DNA of 64,000 bases from Streptomyces sp. NBC_00273 (GTDB taxonomy: Bacteria; Actinomycetota; Actinomycetes; Streptomycetales; Streptomycetaceae). A model generated the notes under the pieces. It saw only the letters and a list, made by a program, of their open reading frames with translations, made no database searches and was not told the DNA's origin. A program made the position numbers and the translations under genes. The stretch covers positions 9,749,001 to 9,813,000 of the forward strand of contig NZ_CP108067.1 of NCBI RefSeq assembly GCF_036178145.1, in the 5' to 3' direction. Shown here piece after piece: positions 52,463-60,664 of this stretch (the first letter of the stretch is position 1; the number at the start of each line of letters is the position of its first letter).

Positions 52463-52720
52463 ATGGCGCAGGTCATCGTGCTGGCCCGGTACGAGGATGA
52501 GGTGATGGAGCCGGCTGACGCGGCCGGACGAGGCTCGCACCTGGCGGGGCTGCTTTGTGCAGATCCCCTTGTTCGTCGGGGGCTGGCACATCGAATTCGA
52601 GCGGTGGAACCGGCGATGCGGGGTGCTTAAGGACTTTGAGTCCCTGCCCTGGAACGAGCCCGCCTGTGTGCAGGTCATGTTGCACGACGAGGATGATGAC
52701 CTGCTCGGTCTGTGGATGAG
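52463..52720 (+). pseudogene. Frameshifted paralogue of the 54219 gene
   Basis: Begins AQVIVLARYEDEVMEP at ATG 52463 just after the IS target duplication, then an extra G near 52515 shifts the frame; the other frame continues LTRPDEARTWRGCFVQIPLF, LKDFESLPWNEPACVQVMLH and DEDDDLLGLWM. This parallels the intact protein at 54219-54644 throughout. The IS sits within about 5 bases of the start, removing the native promoter. C-terminus is lost at the junction with the lipoprotein gene. Confidence 0.8.
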
Positions 52721-53352
52721 GTGCGGTCGCCGGCGTCGCTGAGTTTGAGCGGAGCCTTGGACGTCGTGCCGTCGTGGCTCAGGAGCAACGTGATGCTGCC
52801 GTTGGTGTAGTCCGGGAACCACACCGCGTACAGGTTTTGGGCACCGTCCGCGACGGTACCGACCCGGCGGACTTCCAGGGGTTCGCCGCCGCAGGTCGCA
52901 GAGGTCACCTGCTGGTGGTCGGCGGCGAAGAGGCGAACCCAGCCATCGGTGAAGAGGGTTGCTAGCGGGGCCACCCCGCGCGAGTTTCCGATCGCCATGG
53001 GATTGGTGGCGCAGGCCCGCTCGGAGAATCCGGTTTCGCCGACCGACGCCCGGCACAGGCGCCGGTCGGACGTCTCCCAGGCGAAGGCGGCGCCGGTCGG
53101 CCAGGCCTCGACCAGCATCACGCCCTGGGGGCCCGGGGCGTCGGGGCCCACTGCCCCCGATGACAACAGGGTGGCACGGGTCCGGTTGATCACCTCGGTC
53201 GGATCCGGAGGTGAGGGACTCGGCGCAGTGGTTGAGGCGGCGGCTTGGGTGGCTGACGGCTTCGCAGCGGTCCCTTCCCCACCCTGAACAGCCCGTTGAG
53301 GCCGTGACCAGCAATGTCACTGTCCCGAGGCGGTGCGAAGTACGTTTCGCAT
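52675..53352 (-). CDS. Putative lipoprotein, frameshifted twice
   Basis: ATG 53352 (RNVLRTA, with AGGGGG upstream) leads by a one-base shift near 53330 into a lipoprotein signal, VTLLVTASTGCSG, whose cysteine is the lipobox. A second shift near 53270 leads into a Thr/Ala/Pro linker and the mature body VINRTRATLLSSGAVGPDAP, EAWPTGAAFAWETSDRRLCR, RACATNPMAIGNSRGV, LYAVWFPDYTNGSITLLLSH. The end is cut near 52722. The body looks like a beta-rich extracytoplasmic domain of unknown role. Indels may be real or sequencing errors. Confidence 0.55.
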
Positions 53353-53399
53353 GAGAGTCCCCCTACATTTTTCGCGCCCGCGAGACCGGGGCAGCATCA

Positions 53400-53591
53400 G
53401 AGGATCACACACAGCAGCCGGCTCCGGACCACTACTGGATCAGCACCCGCCGCCCGGCACGGGCGGGGTGAACAGCGCGGCGCGGTACCCGTCGAACTGC
53501 TCATAGGCCATCGAGGGGCTGGCAGACGCGCGGGCGGAATCGCCTCGGCGGCCTGCGCAAGCATCGGCTCGACCAGAGAAAGCAGCATCAC
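53400..53591 (-). pseudogene. ATP-dependent DNA ligase, N-terminal fragment
   Basis: GTG/ATG near 53591, with GGAGG upstream, starts MLLSLVEPMLAQAAEAIPPA, then after a frameshift AYEQFDGYRAALFTPP and, in another frame, GRVLIQ. The order V-x-P-M-L-A...Y-E-x-(K)-x-D-G-Y-R-A is the adenylation-domain start of LigD-type ATP-dependent ligases; the nucleophile lysine is not present in the short YEQFDGYRA (normally EQKFDGYRA). Inactive. A ku fragment lies 6 kb away. Confidence 0.7.
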
Positions 53592-53633
53592 ACCGGCCTC
53601 CGTATCGGGTTCCCCGGTTCAGCCGGCACCAGA

Positions 53634-53981
53634 ATGGGCGGTATCGAAGATCGAGAAGGCCCCACACAGGAGGTGTGGGAGGACGGGGAGGGCCTACGCC
53701 TAATCGGGCACGTCGGTGGTGAGATGGACATTGACCGCGCTCCGATGCTGAGCCATGCCCTGCACGCGGCGATCACCCGGCCCGGCGGGCCCGAAGAGAT
53801 CGTCATCGACATGTCCGACCTGTCGTTCTGTGACTCTGCCGGCCTCAGCGTCCTGATCGGTGCCCGGCGCACCGCGGCAGAACACGGGCGGCGTATCACC
53901 CTGCGGGGCCAACAACCCCAGTTCTTGCGGCTGTTGGACGTAACCGGCGCCACTGGCCTCTTTCAGATCAGCGGGACCTGA
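53634..53981 (+). CDS. STAS-domain anti-sigma factor antagonist
   Basis: A 115-residue protein. STAS core: LRLIGHVGGEMDIDRAPMLS, EEIVIDMSDLSFCDSAGLSV and RITLRGQQPQFLRLLDVTGA. The serine in D-S-A-G is the conserved phosphorylation site of SpoIIAA/RsbV relatives. It likely binds an anti-sigma kinase encoded elsewhere. The start has a weak ribosome site; GTG upstream is possible. It is divergent from the ligase fragment. A second STAS protein lies at 502-915 but the two are not close in sequence. Confidence 0.88.
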   Translation: MGGIEDREGPTQEVWEDGEGLRLIGHVGGEMDIDRAPMLSHALHAAITRPGGPEEIVIDMSDLSFCDSAGLSVLIGARRTAAEHGRRITLRGQQPQFLRLLDVTGATGLFQISGT

Positions 53982-54218
53982 CCGGGAAGCAAGTACACGG
54001 TCCCCCCATACAGACCGTGCACCGGGCAGCCCTCAGCCGCCCGTGCCACGGTGACGAAGCGAGGAAAGGACCCACGCAGGCGGCGGGCCCAGCCGATCCG
54101 TGTCCCCGCGATCACCGGGCCAAGGCCAGAACTCGGCACAGGTGTTGCTTCACTCCGGTCTCTGACCAGCGGTTGAACTCGGTTGCGGTGACGGGCCGGC
54201 TCGTGCTGGTGTTCCGGC

Positions 54219-54644
54219 ATGAGCAGAATCGCCGAAGTCATTGTGCTGGCGCAGGACGCGGACGAAATCATGGAGCCGCTGACGCGCCCGGATGACACAC
54301 GTACCTGGCGCGGCACCTTCTATGAGATGAGACCCGGTGGGCACTGGGGGTTCGGCTGGGGTGCGGAGTTTCTGCGGATGCGCCCACGGTCCGGGCTGCT
54401 GAAGCACCTGGAGTCCTTGCCATGGCCCCGACCGGAGACGGTGCAGGTGCTGATCCACGACGAGGAAGACGATTGCTTCGGCCTGTGGATGATCCATGAC
54501 GGCAGGCTGACGGAGATTCCCCTTCCGCGAACCCGCCGCGCCTACTGGAAGGGGCCGCACAACGAGGAGTTCCCTCCTGATCCCGGGATCCTGAACCGGA
54601 CGGACGGCGCTCCCATCGACTGGCCGGCGGCGGCCGCCAGCTGA
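54219..54644 (+). CDS. Hypothetical protein with degenerate paralogue nearby
   Basis: A 141-residue acidic, tryptophan-rich protein (SRIAEVIVLAQDADEIMEPL, RTWRGTFYEMRPGGHWGFGW, HLESLPWPRPETVQVLIHDE, EDDCFGLWMIHDGRLTEIPL). No signal peptide or membrane segment. The same architecture is seen in the frameshifted copy at 52463-52720, pointing to a local gene duplication. Function unknown; fold could be an immunity-like alpha/beta domain. Confidence 0.75.
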   Translation: MSRIAEVIVLAQDADEIMEPLTRPDDTRTWRGTFYEMRPGGHWGFGWGAEFLRMRPRSGLLKHLESLPWPRPETVQVLIHDEEDDCFGLWMIHDGRLTEIPLPRTRRAYWKGPHNEEFPPDPGILNRTDGAPIDWPAAAAS

Positions 54645-55172
54645 CCAGGCGGGGGTCGGGTGCAGTGGCGTTTCCCCGGGCACGCCACCGTGCCGTAGCC
54701 CTGCAGAGCGCCCCTGACTGCCCTGCCGCGCCCCTCGGAGGTGCGGAGCGGACCTGCAAACAGCTTCAGCTGGTCAGCAGGCACTGGTGGTGGGTCCCTT
54801 GCCACAGCGAAGCGGGGCCCCGCCACGCACGCGGCTCACCGCCTACGCGCGGCCCGATGCCCGCCAGAGGCAGCTGCCAAGAAGGGCGGCACCACGGTCG
54901 CCGCGAAGACGCCACCCGCGAAGACGGCTGCCAGGAAGACGCTTTTGAAGAGGAAGTCCCTCGAAGCGCCTGAAGCGGTCGGCTCTCTGGCCGGGCCACC
55001 GCGTGCGACGTCGGCCGGTTCCGGCCTCTTCTCCGCTTTCCCTCATGGTCGGCGTGGTCCACATCGTTCCGGGGATCACTGGGCGTTCGCGCAGCTCACC
55101 TCCGGTCCGCTGAAGGTATTGCGTGTGACGGGCAGGTGGGGGCTGGCGGGGTGGGGCCGGGATGTCGGTGGT
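54645..55172. other. Intergenic with a Lys/Ala-rich coding scar
   Basis: No complete gene. Around 54855-54970 the plus strand reads AAAKKGGTTVAAKTPPAKTA, ARKTLLKRKSLEAPEA, a basic tail of the type at the ends of actinobacterial Ku or HU/HupS proteins. Given the ku fragment at 47638 it may be another piece of an NHEJ locus, but it cannot be assigned. Confidence 0.35.
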
Positions 55173-55397
55173 ATGGCGGATCAGACGGAGATCGTGATTC
55201 ATCCCGTGTCGCCGCAGGGCGGGCGGAAGGTCACCGCGCACGCCCTCAGTGTGGACGCCGACCTCGGTCGGGCGTTCACGCCCGCGGATGTGTCGGAGTT
55301 CCTGCGCCGGGCCGGCCTGGAGGCGGTGGATCTGTCCGAGGACGGGCCGATCCGGTGGGAGGGCCTCGGCCCTGAGGTGTGGACCGGCGATATCTGA
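55173..55397 (+). CDS. Small hypothetical protein, 74 aa
   Basis: From ATG 55173: ADQTEIVIHPVSPQGGRKVT, AHALSVDADLGRAFTPADVS, EFLRRAGLEAVDLSEDGPIR, WEGLGPEVWTGDI. Composition and GC-biased third positions support coding. Predicted short beta strand then two helices. No family recognised; it precedes the NB-ARC gene by 230 bases on the same strand and could be part of its locus. Confidence 0.5.
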   Translation: MADQTEIVIHPVSPQGGRKVTAHALSVDADLGRAFTPADVSEFLRRAGLEAVDLSEDGPIRWEGLGPEVWTGDI

Positions 55398-55624
55398 CCA
55401 GTCGGGCTCGCGAGGCTCCCGGGCGGGACGGGCGGCTCGACCTGCTGCCTGCCCTGGTGCCCGGGCCGTGGCCGCGCGGCGGATGACGGCGTTCAAGCAG
55501 CAGGCTCGGCATCCGGCCGCTGAACCGGAGCAACCCCGCCGCCCGCGTCGTGACCACCCGCACCCTTCCATGGACGTGATCCAGGCGGGAACATCTTGGT
55601 GACGGTGGACGGGGGTGGTAGACC

Positions 55625-58159
55625 GTGGGGCGTAGACGAGGTGCGTGGGCTGGGTCGGCGGTAACGGGAGGGGCCGCATTGGTGGCGGCTGTGCTGGGGC
55701 CGGTGACCAACTACGCCAGTGACGCGGTGCCCGGCTGGGCGGCGCAGGCGTGGGTGATCTGGCCGGTGTTCGCTGTGCTGGTGGTGGTCAGCATCGGGCT
55801 GTTGCTGTGGAGCCGGCATCTGGATGCCGCACCAAGGCCCCCGGCGCGGCTGGCACCGGTGAGCCGACTGGCCCGAGGCCAGCAGGCTTCGTTACGCCCC
55901 CCGCATGTTCAGCGTGTGCGGGGGCGTGAGGGAGAACTCGCCGTGCTGGCAGGCATGCTTCGGCGGCCACAAGGCCGGTTCGCGGTGCTGTGCGCGGTCG
56001 GCGGGATGGGCAAGACAACGGTGGCCGCGCAACTGGCCACCCAGGCCGAGGCGGCGGGCTGGCGAGTGTTTTGGGTGCGCTGGCGCGACGGTGCCGCGCT
56101 GGCGCAGCAGATGGTGGAGACGGCGCTGGCCTGCGGCCTGCCGGAGGCAGAGCTGGAGGCCGCGCGAGCGGGGCAGGCGAGCCTGCCGGATGTGGTCTGG
56201 CGACAGTTGGGCCGGGTGCGGCGGTGGCTGCTGGTGGTGGACAACGCCGACGAGCCGCACGAGATCGGCCCGGCAGGGGAGCCGGTGGCCGACTATCGCG
56301 GCTGGATCCGTCCTCACGGCCGGGGCCTGCTGGTGGTGACCAGCCGGGATGGCAGCGAGCAAACCTGGGGCCCGTGCGCACAGCTGCTGCCACTGGAGCC
56401 GCTGCCGGTGCGACCTGCGGGGCAGGTCCTGCTGGACGCTGCTCCCGTGGCCGGCACCGCCGAGCAGGCCCGGGAGCTGGCGGAGCGACTGGGCGGGCTG
56501 CCACTGGCTTTGCACGCGGCCGGCACCTATCTGGCCGGACCCACCAGCCGCTACCGCACCTTTGCCGCCTACCGCCAGGCCCTGGAACAAGAACTGCGGT
56601 TCTTGTTGGGAGCGGCGCACCCGAATGGCTCCCATCCACAGGTCGCCCGCGCCGTGGTGCGGCACACCTGGGAGGTGTCCTTGGACCAGCTCGCCGGGGA
56701 GGGCAACGCTTTGGCCCGCCCCTTGTTGCGACTGCTGGCCCTGCTGGCTCAAGCCCCCGTCCCACTGTCCCTGATCACCCCGGACCTGCTATCCGTCGTC
56801 ACCGGACACGACGTCACCGCGGCGGCCCTGGAGGCCGCGTTCGCTGGCCTGCACCGCTACGGTCTCCTCGGCCTGCCCCGCTCTCCTGGCAGCACCGGCC
56901 CGGCGTCGGGCAGCAGTGAGGGGGCGCAGGTGGTGCTGCATCCCCTGATCCGAGAGATCAACGCTGTCGCCCTCACGGCCGAGACCTCCGATCTCGCCGT
57001 GTGGCACCGGGCTCTTGCCGAGCGGCTGACCACGGCTGTGCACGAGGCCAACCAGCGCGGGCACGCTGGTTGGCCTGCAGCCGTGCTCCTCGCCCCCCAC
57101 CTGCCGCTGCTGCTCGACTACGCGGACCCGCGCACCGCCACACACCACCGCACCACTCTCAACACCCTGGCGCAGGTGCTGCAGAAGGCCGGCGTTTTCG
57201 GTGCGGCGCGCCGGCTGCATGAACGGGCCCTCGACGTCGAGACCCGCATGCTGGGTCCCGAGCACCCCGATACTTTGACCAGCCGCAACAACCTGGGCAA
57301 TGCCTTGTTCGGAATGGGAGAGCGAGCCGAGGCAATACGCCTGCTCCGGCAGACCCTGGAGGACCGCACCCGCATCCTGGGCCCCGAGAACGCCGATACC
57401 TTGACCAGCCGCAATGACCTCGCATGCGCTTTGGACGGGACGGGTGAGCATGCCGAGGCGGTGGGTCTGCTGCGGCAGACCCTTAACGACCGTACTCGTG
57501 TCCTGGGCCCCGAGCATCCGCATACCCTGTCCAGCCGGGACAGCCTCGGTCTCGCGCTGGACGGGGTGGGCGAGCACGCACAAGCAGTGCGCATCCACCG
57601 GAGCACCCTTGACGACCGCATCCGTGTCCTGGGCCCCGAGCACCACCTCACCCTGCTCAGCCGCCACAACCTCGCCGGCGCCCTGACCAGGGCGGGGCAG
57701 CAGACGGAAGCGATACAGCTGCTGCGGCAGGCGCTCAACGACCACGCCCGCATTTTGGGCGACGAGCATCCGCACACGCTGGCCAGCCGGGACAGCCTCG
57801 GTCTCGCGCTGGACGGGGTGGGCGAGCACGCACAAGCAGTGCGCATCCACCGGAGCACCCTTGACGACCGCATCCGTGTCCTGGGCCCCGAACACCCAGA
57901 AACCCTTGCCAGTCGCCACAACCTCGCTCTCGCTTTGACCAGTGCAGGTGAGCAGGCCGAGGCGATAGACCTACTGCGCCGAACCCTCGATGACCGCGTC
58001 CGCATTCTGGGCGACGAGCACACGCATACCTTGAGCACCCGCAACGCGCTGGAGACAGCGCTAGCCAGATCCACCCAGCGGCCACAGAGCCGGTGGTGGC
58101 ACTGGCTGCGGCGGTACGGACGTGGAGTTCATCCCCGCCCCGTAGAACAGCCCAGATGA
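55625..58159 (+). CDS. Membrane-anchored NB-ARC/TPR protein (NLR-like STAND ATPase)
   Basis: An 844-residue protein from GTG 55625. Two transmembrane segments at about residues 11-30 and 42-62 face the N-terminus. Then an NB-ARC ATPase: P-loop AVGGMGKTTVAAQLA (126-132), Walker B RRWLLVVDNADEP (~204), sensor LLVVTSRDG, GxP motif GGLPLALHAAG. Residues ~520-830 are about seven 42-residue TPRs of the kinesin-light-chain type (LGPEHPDTLTSRNNLG). STAND ATPases oligomerise upon ligand binding; several act in bacterial immunity, others in Streptomyces development. No effector domain is visible, so membrane segments could be the output. A 109-bp exact repeat shows recent TPR duplication. Confidence 0.9.
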   Translation: MGRRRGAWAGSAVTGGAALVAAVLGPVTNYASDAVPGWAAQAWVIWPVFAVLVVVSIGLLLWSRHLDAAPRPPARLAPVSRLARGQQASLRPPHVQRVRGREGELAVLAGMLRRPQGRFAVLCAVGGMGKTTVAAQLATQAEAAGWRVFWVRWRDGAALAQQMVETALACGLPEAELEAARAGQASLPDVVWRQLGRVRRWLLVVDNADEPHEIGPAGEPVADYRGWIRPHGRGLLVVTSRDGSEQTWGPCAQLLPLEPLPVRPAGQVLLDAAPVAGTAEQARELAERLGGLPLALHAAGTYLAGPTSRYRTFAAYRQALEQELRFLLGAAHPNGSHPQVARAVVRHTWEVSLDQLAGEGNALARPLLRLLALLAQAPVPLSLITPDLLSVVTGHDVTAAALEAAFAGLHRYGLLGLPRSPGSTGPASGSSEGAQVVLHPLIREINAVALTAETSDLAVWHRALAERLTTAVHEANQRGHAGWPAAVLLAPHLPLLLDYADPRTATHHRTTLNTLAQVLQKAGVFGAARRLHERALDVETRMLGPEHPDTLTSRNNLGNALFGMGERAEAIRLLRQTLEDRTRILGPENADTLTSRNDLACALDGTGEHAEAVGLLRQTLNDRTRVLGPEHPHTLSSRDSLGLALDGVGEHAQAVRIHRSTLDDRIRVLGPEHHLTLLSRHNLAGALTRAGQQTEAIQLLRQALNDHARILGDEHPHTLASRDSLGLALDGVGEHAQAVRIHRSTLDDRIRVLGPEHPETLASRHNLALALTSAGEQAEAIDLLRRTLDDRVRILGDEHTHTLSTRNALETALARSTQRPQSRWWHWLRRYGRGVHPRPVEQPR
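57531..57891 (+). repeat. Exact 109-bp direct repeat within TPR region
   Basis: 57531-57639 and 57783-57891 are identical and spaced 252 bases, exactly six times 42 bases, i.e. two 42-codon TPR units. It is a tandem intragenic duplication that preserves frame. Confidence 0.9.
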
Positions 58160-58193
58160 GGGCCGCCGCCTCGACGGGTGGTGGCGGCCCTTT
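58159..58193 (+). terminator. Rho-independent-like terminator after NB-ARC gene
   Basis: AGGGCCGCC pairs with GGCGGCCCT around a loop containing GCCTCGACGGGTGGT, followed by TTT. The stem begins at the last base of the TGA stop codon region, so it fits transcription termination of the NB-ARC gene. Confidence 0.7.
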
Positions 58194-58520
58194 ACGTGCT
58201 CCTGAGCTGCTCGTGATCGCGGCGTGGCCGGGCGGTCCAACGATGTGCGCTGCTGGGTCGACGGGGGTGTGGGTGGCGGGGCAGGGTGGGGACGCGCACG
58301 CGGGCGCGGTGGGTGTCCTCGTCGGCGCGAGCGAGCCGGGCCCGGTGTACTTCGACGTCGGGAGCGGTTCGGACGTGGCCCTGGGACTGGTAGGCGCGCA
58401 TGTTGAGGTGTCGCGTATTCGTCAGCCGAGGCGCGTGCATGGCCCGATGAGATGACCGACAGTGATCCGGGAGTCTCGTTCTCTGCTGTTGGACCTCGTC
58501 TTGTGACTGCGAGCTTCCGC
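58194..58520. other. Intergenic, contains 33-bp repeat
   Basis: No convincing gene in about 330 bases. A minus frame (58440-58192, TRHLNMRAYQSQ...) has a coding-like piece near the repeat at 58388-58420 but no support. Confidence 0.4.
58388..58420 (+). repeat. 33-bp repeat, copy 1
   Basis: TGGTAGGCGCGCATGTTGAG and the following GTGTCGCGT match 62808-62840 at 31 of 33 positions. Each copy lies upstream of a small gene and then the 3' end of a tyrosine recombinase gene. Confidence 0.7.
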
Positions 58521-59057
58521 TTACTCCAGATAGAGAGCTGCCAAGCGGGGCAGTCGGCGGGTCATTTCGTCGTGGTCATCGAAATCGAAGTTCCAGGTGG
58601 GGTCCAGCTCCCGGTAGCGGATGGTGGGTGGGCTCGCTGGGAGCTGATCACCAGTCGCCGAGATGTGTGCGTTCCAGGCGATGCCCAGCATGTCCTCACC
58701 CTCCAGGTCGACGCCGTCGGCTGCGCAGGCGTGAACGATGGGCAGTTCTGCCAGGGCATCGGGATCAGCGACTGCGCGCTCGAATACTTCACAGCCCTGA
58801 GCGATCAGGCAGCCGCGGAAGTAGTCGAAGCCGTCGTCAGAGCACCCACCGTTGGCAAGGTAAGCAGCGGCCCAGAGAGGATTGCTGTAGGAGTCAACCA
58901 TCAGGTCCCACAGAACCTGCTCAGCTGCGACGATCTCCTCGACCGGCCGGGAGGCCAGCAGCGAGGTCGCCTCGCGAGCGACCGCTTCGTCGTCGTTCGG
59001 GTTGGACGCCTGATTGCGGGCTGCCTTAATGAGCTGCCAGAACTGCTGCTTGTTCAT
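58521..59057 (-). CDS. DUF4240 domain protein
   Basis: A 178-residue acidic protein from ATG 59057. DUF4240 signatures: NKQQFWQLIKAARNQASNPN, SLLASRPVEEIVAAEQVLWD, NGGCSDDGFDYFRGCLIAQG, CEVFERAVADPDALAELPIV. Families like this are common orphan genes in Streptomyces with proposed immunity or protein-protein roles; function is not known. The gene lies between the 33-bp repeat and an integrase remnant, inside a cassette-like arrangement. Sequence is complete. Confidence 0.88.
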   Translation of the reverse strand: MNKQQFWQLIKAARNQASNPNDDEAVAREATSLLASRPVEEIVAAEQVLWDLMVDSYSNPLWAAAYLANGGCSDDGFDYFRGCLIAQGCEVFERAVADPDALAELPIVHACAADGVDLEGEDMLGIAWNAHISATGDQLPASPPTIRYRELDPTWNFDFDDHDEMTRRLPRLAALYLE

Positions 59058-59128
59058 GGAGGCAGAGCCTGCCACCTGGTACTGACATCGGGCCGGTCGC
59101 GGGAGCTTGGCTCACCAGAGCAGCCACG

Positions 59129-59308
59129 TCAGCGCGTGTGGTCGCCAGGTGTATATCGACTCCAGGTTCCTCCGGCTTTGGTGACCAGGCGGGTGGCGGT
59201 CTTGTCGTGGTAGCGGAGTGCCTTCGCGATGATGGGTGCCGGGGCTTGGAGGACGAGCTGGCGGATCGCGGAGGCCCTGCCTCGTTGCGGCGGGACACCG
59301 ATCTTTCG
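59129..59308 (-). pseudogene. Tyrosine recombinase, last ~60 codons
   Basis: Minus strand reads IGVPPQRGRASAIRQLVLQA, PAPIIAKALRYHDKTATRLV, TKAGGTWSRYTPGDHTR, stop 59129; about 90% identical in protein to the end of the integrase at 63214-64000. The catalytic histidine region and tyrosine (WSRY) are kept but everything upstream is absent. DNA identity is high, so it derives from a recent common ancestor or duplication. Confidence 0.85.
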
Positions 59309-59395
59309 CGTTCCACGTGTCGCTGCACCCGACCGTCGTCGTACGTCTGTCACGCTGATCGCGGAATCACCCTGTTCGCCAGACGCTGGCCCGAT

Positions 59396-60661
59396 TCACT
59401 GGATGCCGGCTCGTCTGCGATCGATGTGCCGGCGCGGTCGCCGGTGCCCGGCACGTCCTTGGCGAGCCGGCCTGCGAGTGCGCTCACCGGGCATCGACCG
59501 GGTGAGGACGCCGAGTGTGAGCAGAGCGAGCGCCGGCAGCACGGCGACGATGATTCCCATCGGCAAGGCGTCGGTGGCGCCACCCGCGCCGGCCAGCGGA
59601 GCAAGTACCCCGCCGAACATGAACTGGCTGAAGCCGAGCAGAGCGGCTGCCGACCCGGCGTGTCCGCCGTGGTCGGCCAGGGCCTGGGCCGCGGCGTTCG
59701 GCATGACCAGGCCCACGCTGGAGACCAGGACGAACAGGCCGATCAGGAGCACGGGCAGGGGTGCCCGTGTCAGCACCGCGCCCAGGACCGTGGTGCCACC
59801 GGCTGTCGCGCCCAGCAGACCGGCGAGCAGCAGCACGCGGGCGCCGGCCCGGGCCACCAGCCGGCCGCTGATCTGGGCGGCCGCAATGAGTCCGGCGGCG
59901 TTGACGGCGAACACGGCGCTGTACTGCTGCGGTGACAGGCCGTGGATTTCCTGCAGGACGAACGGCGAGCCGGAGATGTAGGCGAACATCGCCGCGAAGA
60001 CCAGGCCGTTGGCCAGGACGTACCCGGTGAAGACCCGGTCGCGGAGCAGCTGCCCGACGACGGCCAGCAGCGGCTGGCGTGACGCGGAGGACCGGGTCTC
60101 CGGCAGTCCTGCGGCGGAGGCCGCCAGCATCACGGCGCCGAGTACGGCCAGGCTCACGAAGATCCCCGGCCAGGCCGTGACGCGCAGTAGCTGGCCGCCG
60201 AGGACCGGCGCGAACACCGGCGCCAGGCCGGTGATCAAGGTCAGTGCGGAGAAGAGACGTGCGGTGCGGGTTCCGGAGGTGCGGTCGCGGACCATGGCGT
60301 TGGCGATGACGATGCCGAACGCCCCGCCGATGCCCTGGACCAGGCGTAGGCCGATGAGTGTCCGGACGTCGGGCGCCACCGCGCAGAGCGCGCTGGCGAT
60401 CGTGTAGAGGGCGAGGCCCGCCAGCAACGGACGCCGCCGGCCGTAGATGTCGCTCAGCGGCCCGGCGATCAGCTGCCCGATGGCCAGCCCGGCCAGACAG
60501 GCGGTGATGGTGAGCTGGGTGGCCGCGGCGCTGGCGCGCAGGTCGCCGGCGAGGTCCGGCAGTCCGGGCAGGTAGCCGTCGATGGACAGTGGTCCCAGGG
60601 CCACGAGCGCTGCGAGCAGGACGATGAATCGGGTGTGCCGGCCGGCGGCGTCGTTGCTCAT
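59396..60661 (-). CDS. MFS multidrug efflux transporter (Bcr/CflA type)
   Basis: A 421-residue, 12-helix transporter. Motif A GPLSDIYGRRRPLLAGLALY follows helix 2, motif C-like GLAPVFAPVLGG lies in helix 5, and LVPG-type signals DGYLPGLPDLAGDL at the start are typical of Bcr/CflA. The hydrophobic pattern ends near residue 385; the last ~35 residues are arginine-rich (RRPARQGRAGHRRPRRHIDR) and probably result from a 3' recombination into the integrase remnant next door. Start ATG 60661 lies 4 bases from the stop of the upstream oxidoreductase gene. Proton-driven drug export is expected. Confidence 0.9.
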   Translation of the reverse strand: MSNDAAGRHTRFIVLLAALVALGPLSIDGYLPGLPDLAGDLRASAAATQLTITACLAGLAIGQLIAGPLSDIYGRRRPLLAGLALYTIASALCAVAPDVRTLIGLRLVQGIGGAFGIVIANAMVRDRTSGTRTARLFSALTLITGLAPVFAPVLGGQLLRVTAWPGIFVSLAVLGAVMLAASAAGLPETRSSASRQPLLAVVGQLLRDRVFTGYVLANGLVFAAMFAYISGSPFVLQEIHGLSPQQYSAVFAVNAAGLIAAAQISGRLVARAGARVLLLAGLLGATAGGTTVLGAVLTRAPLPVLLIGLFVLVSSVGLVMPNAAAQALADHGGHAGSAAALLGFSQFMFGGVLAPLAGAGGATDALPMGIIVAVLPALALLTLGVLTRSMPGERTRRPARQGRAGHRRPRRHIDRRRAGIQ

Positions 60662-60664
60662 GGC

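Noticed and set aside
57230..58050. Regular repeats that could be mistaken for a CRISPR or satellite array
   Set aside because: Periodicity is 126 bases in frame and encodes TPR motifs of the NB-ARC protein.
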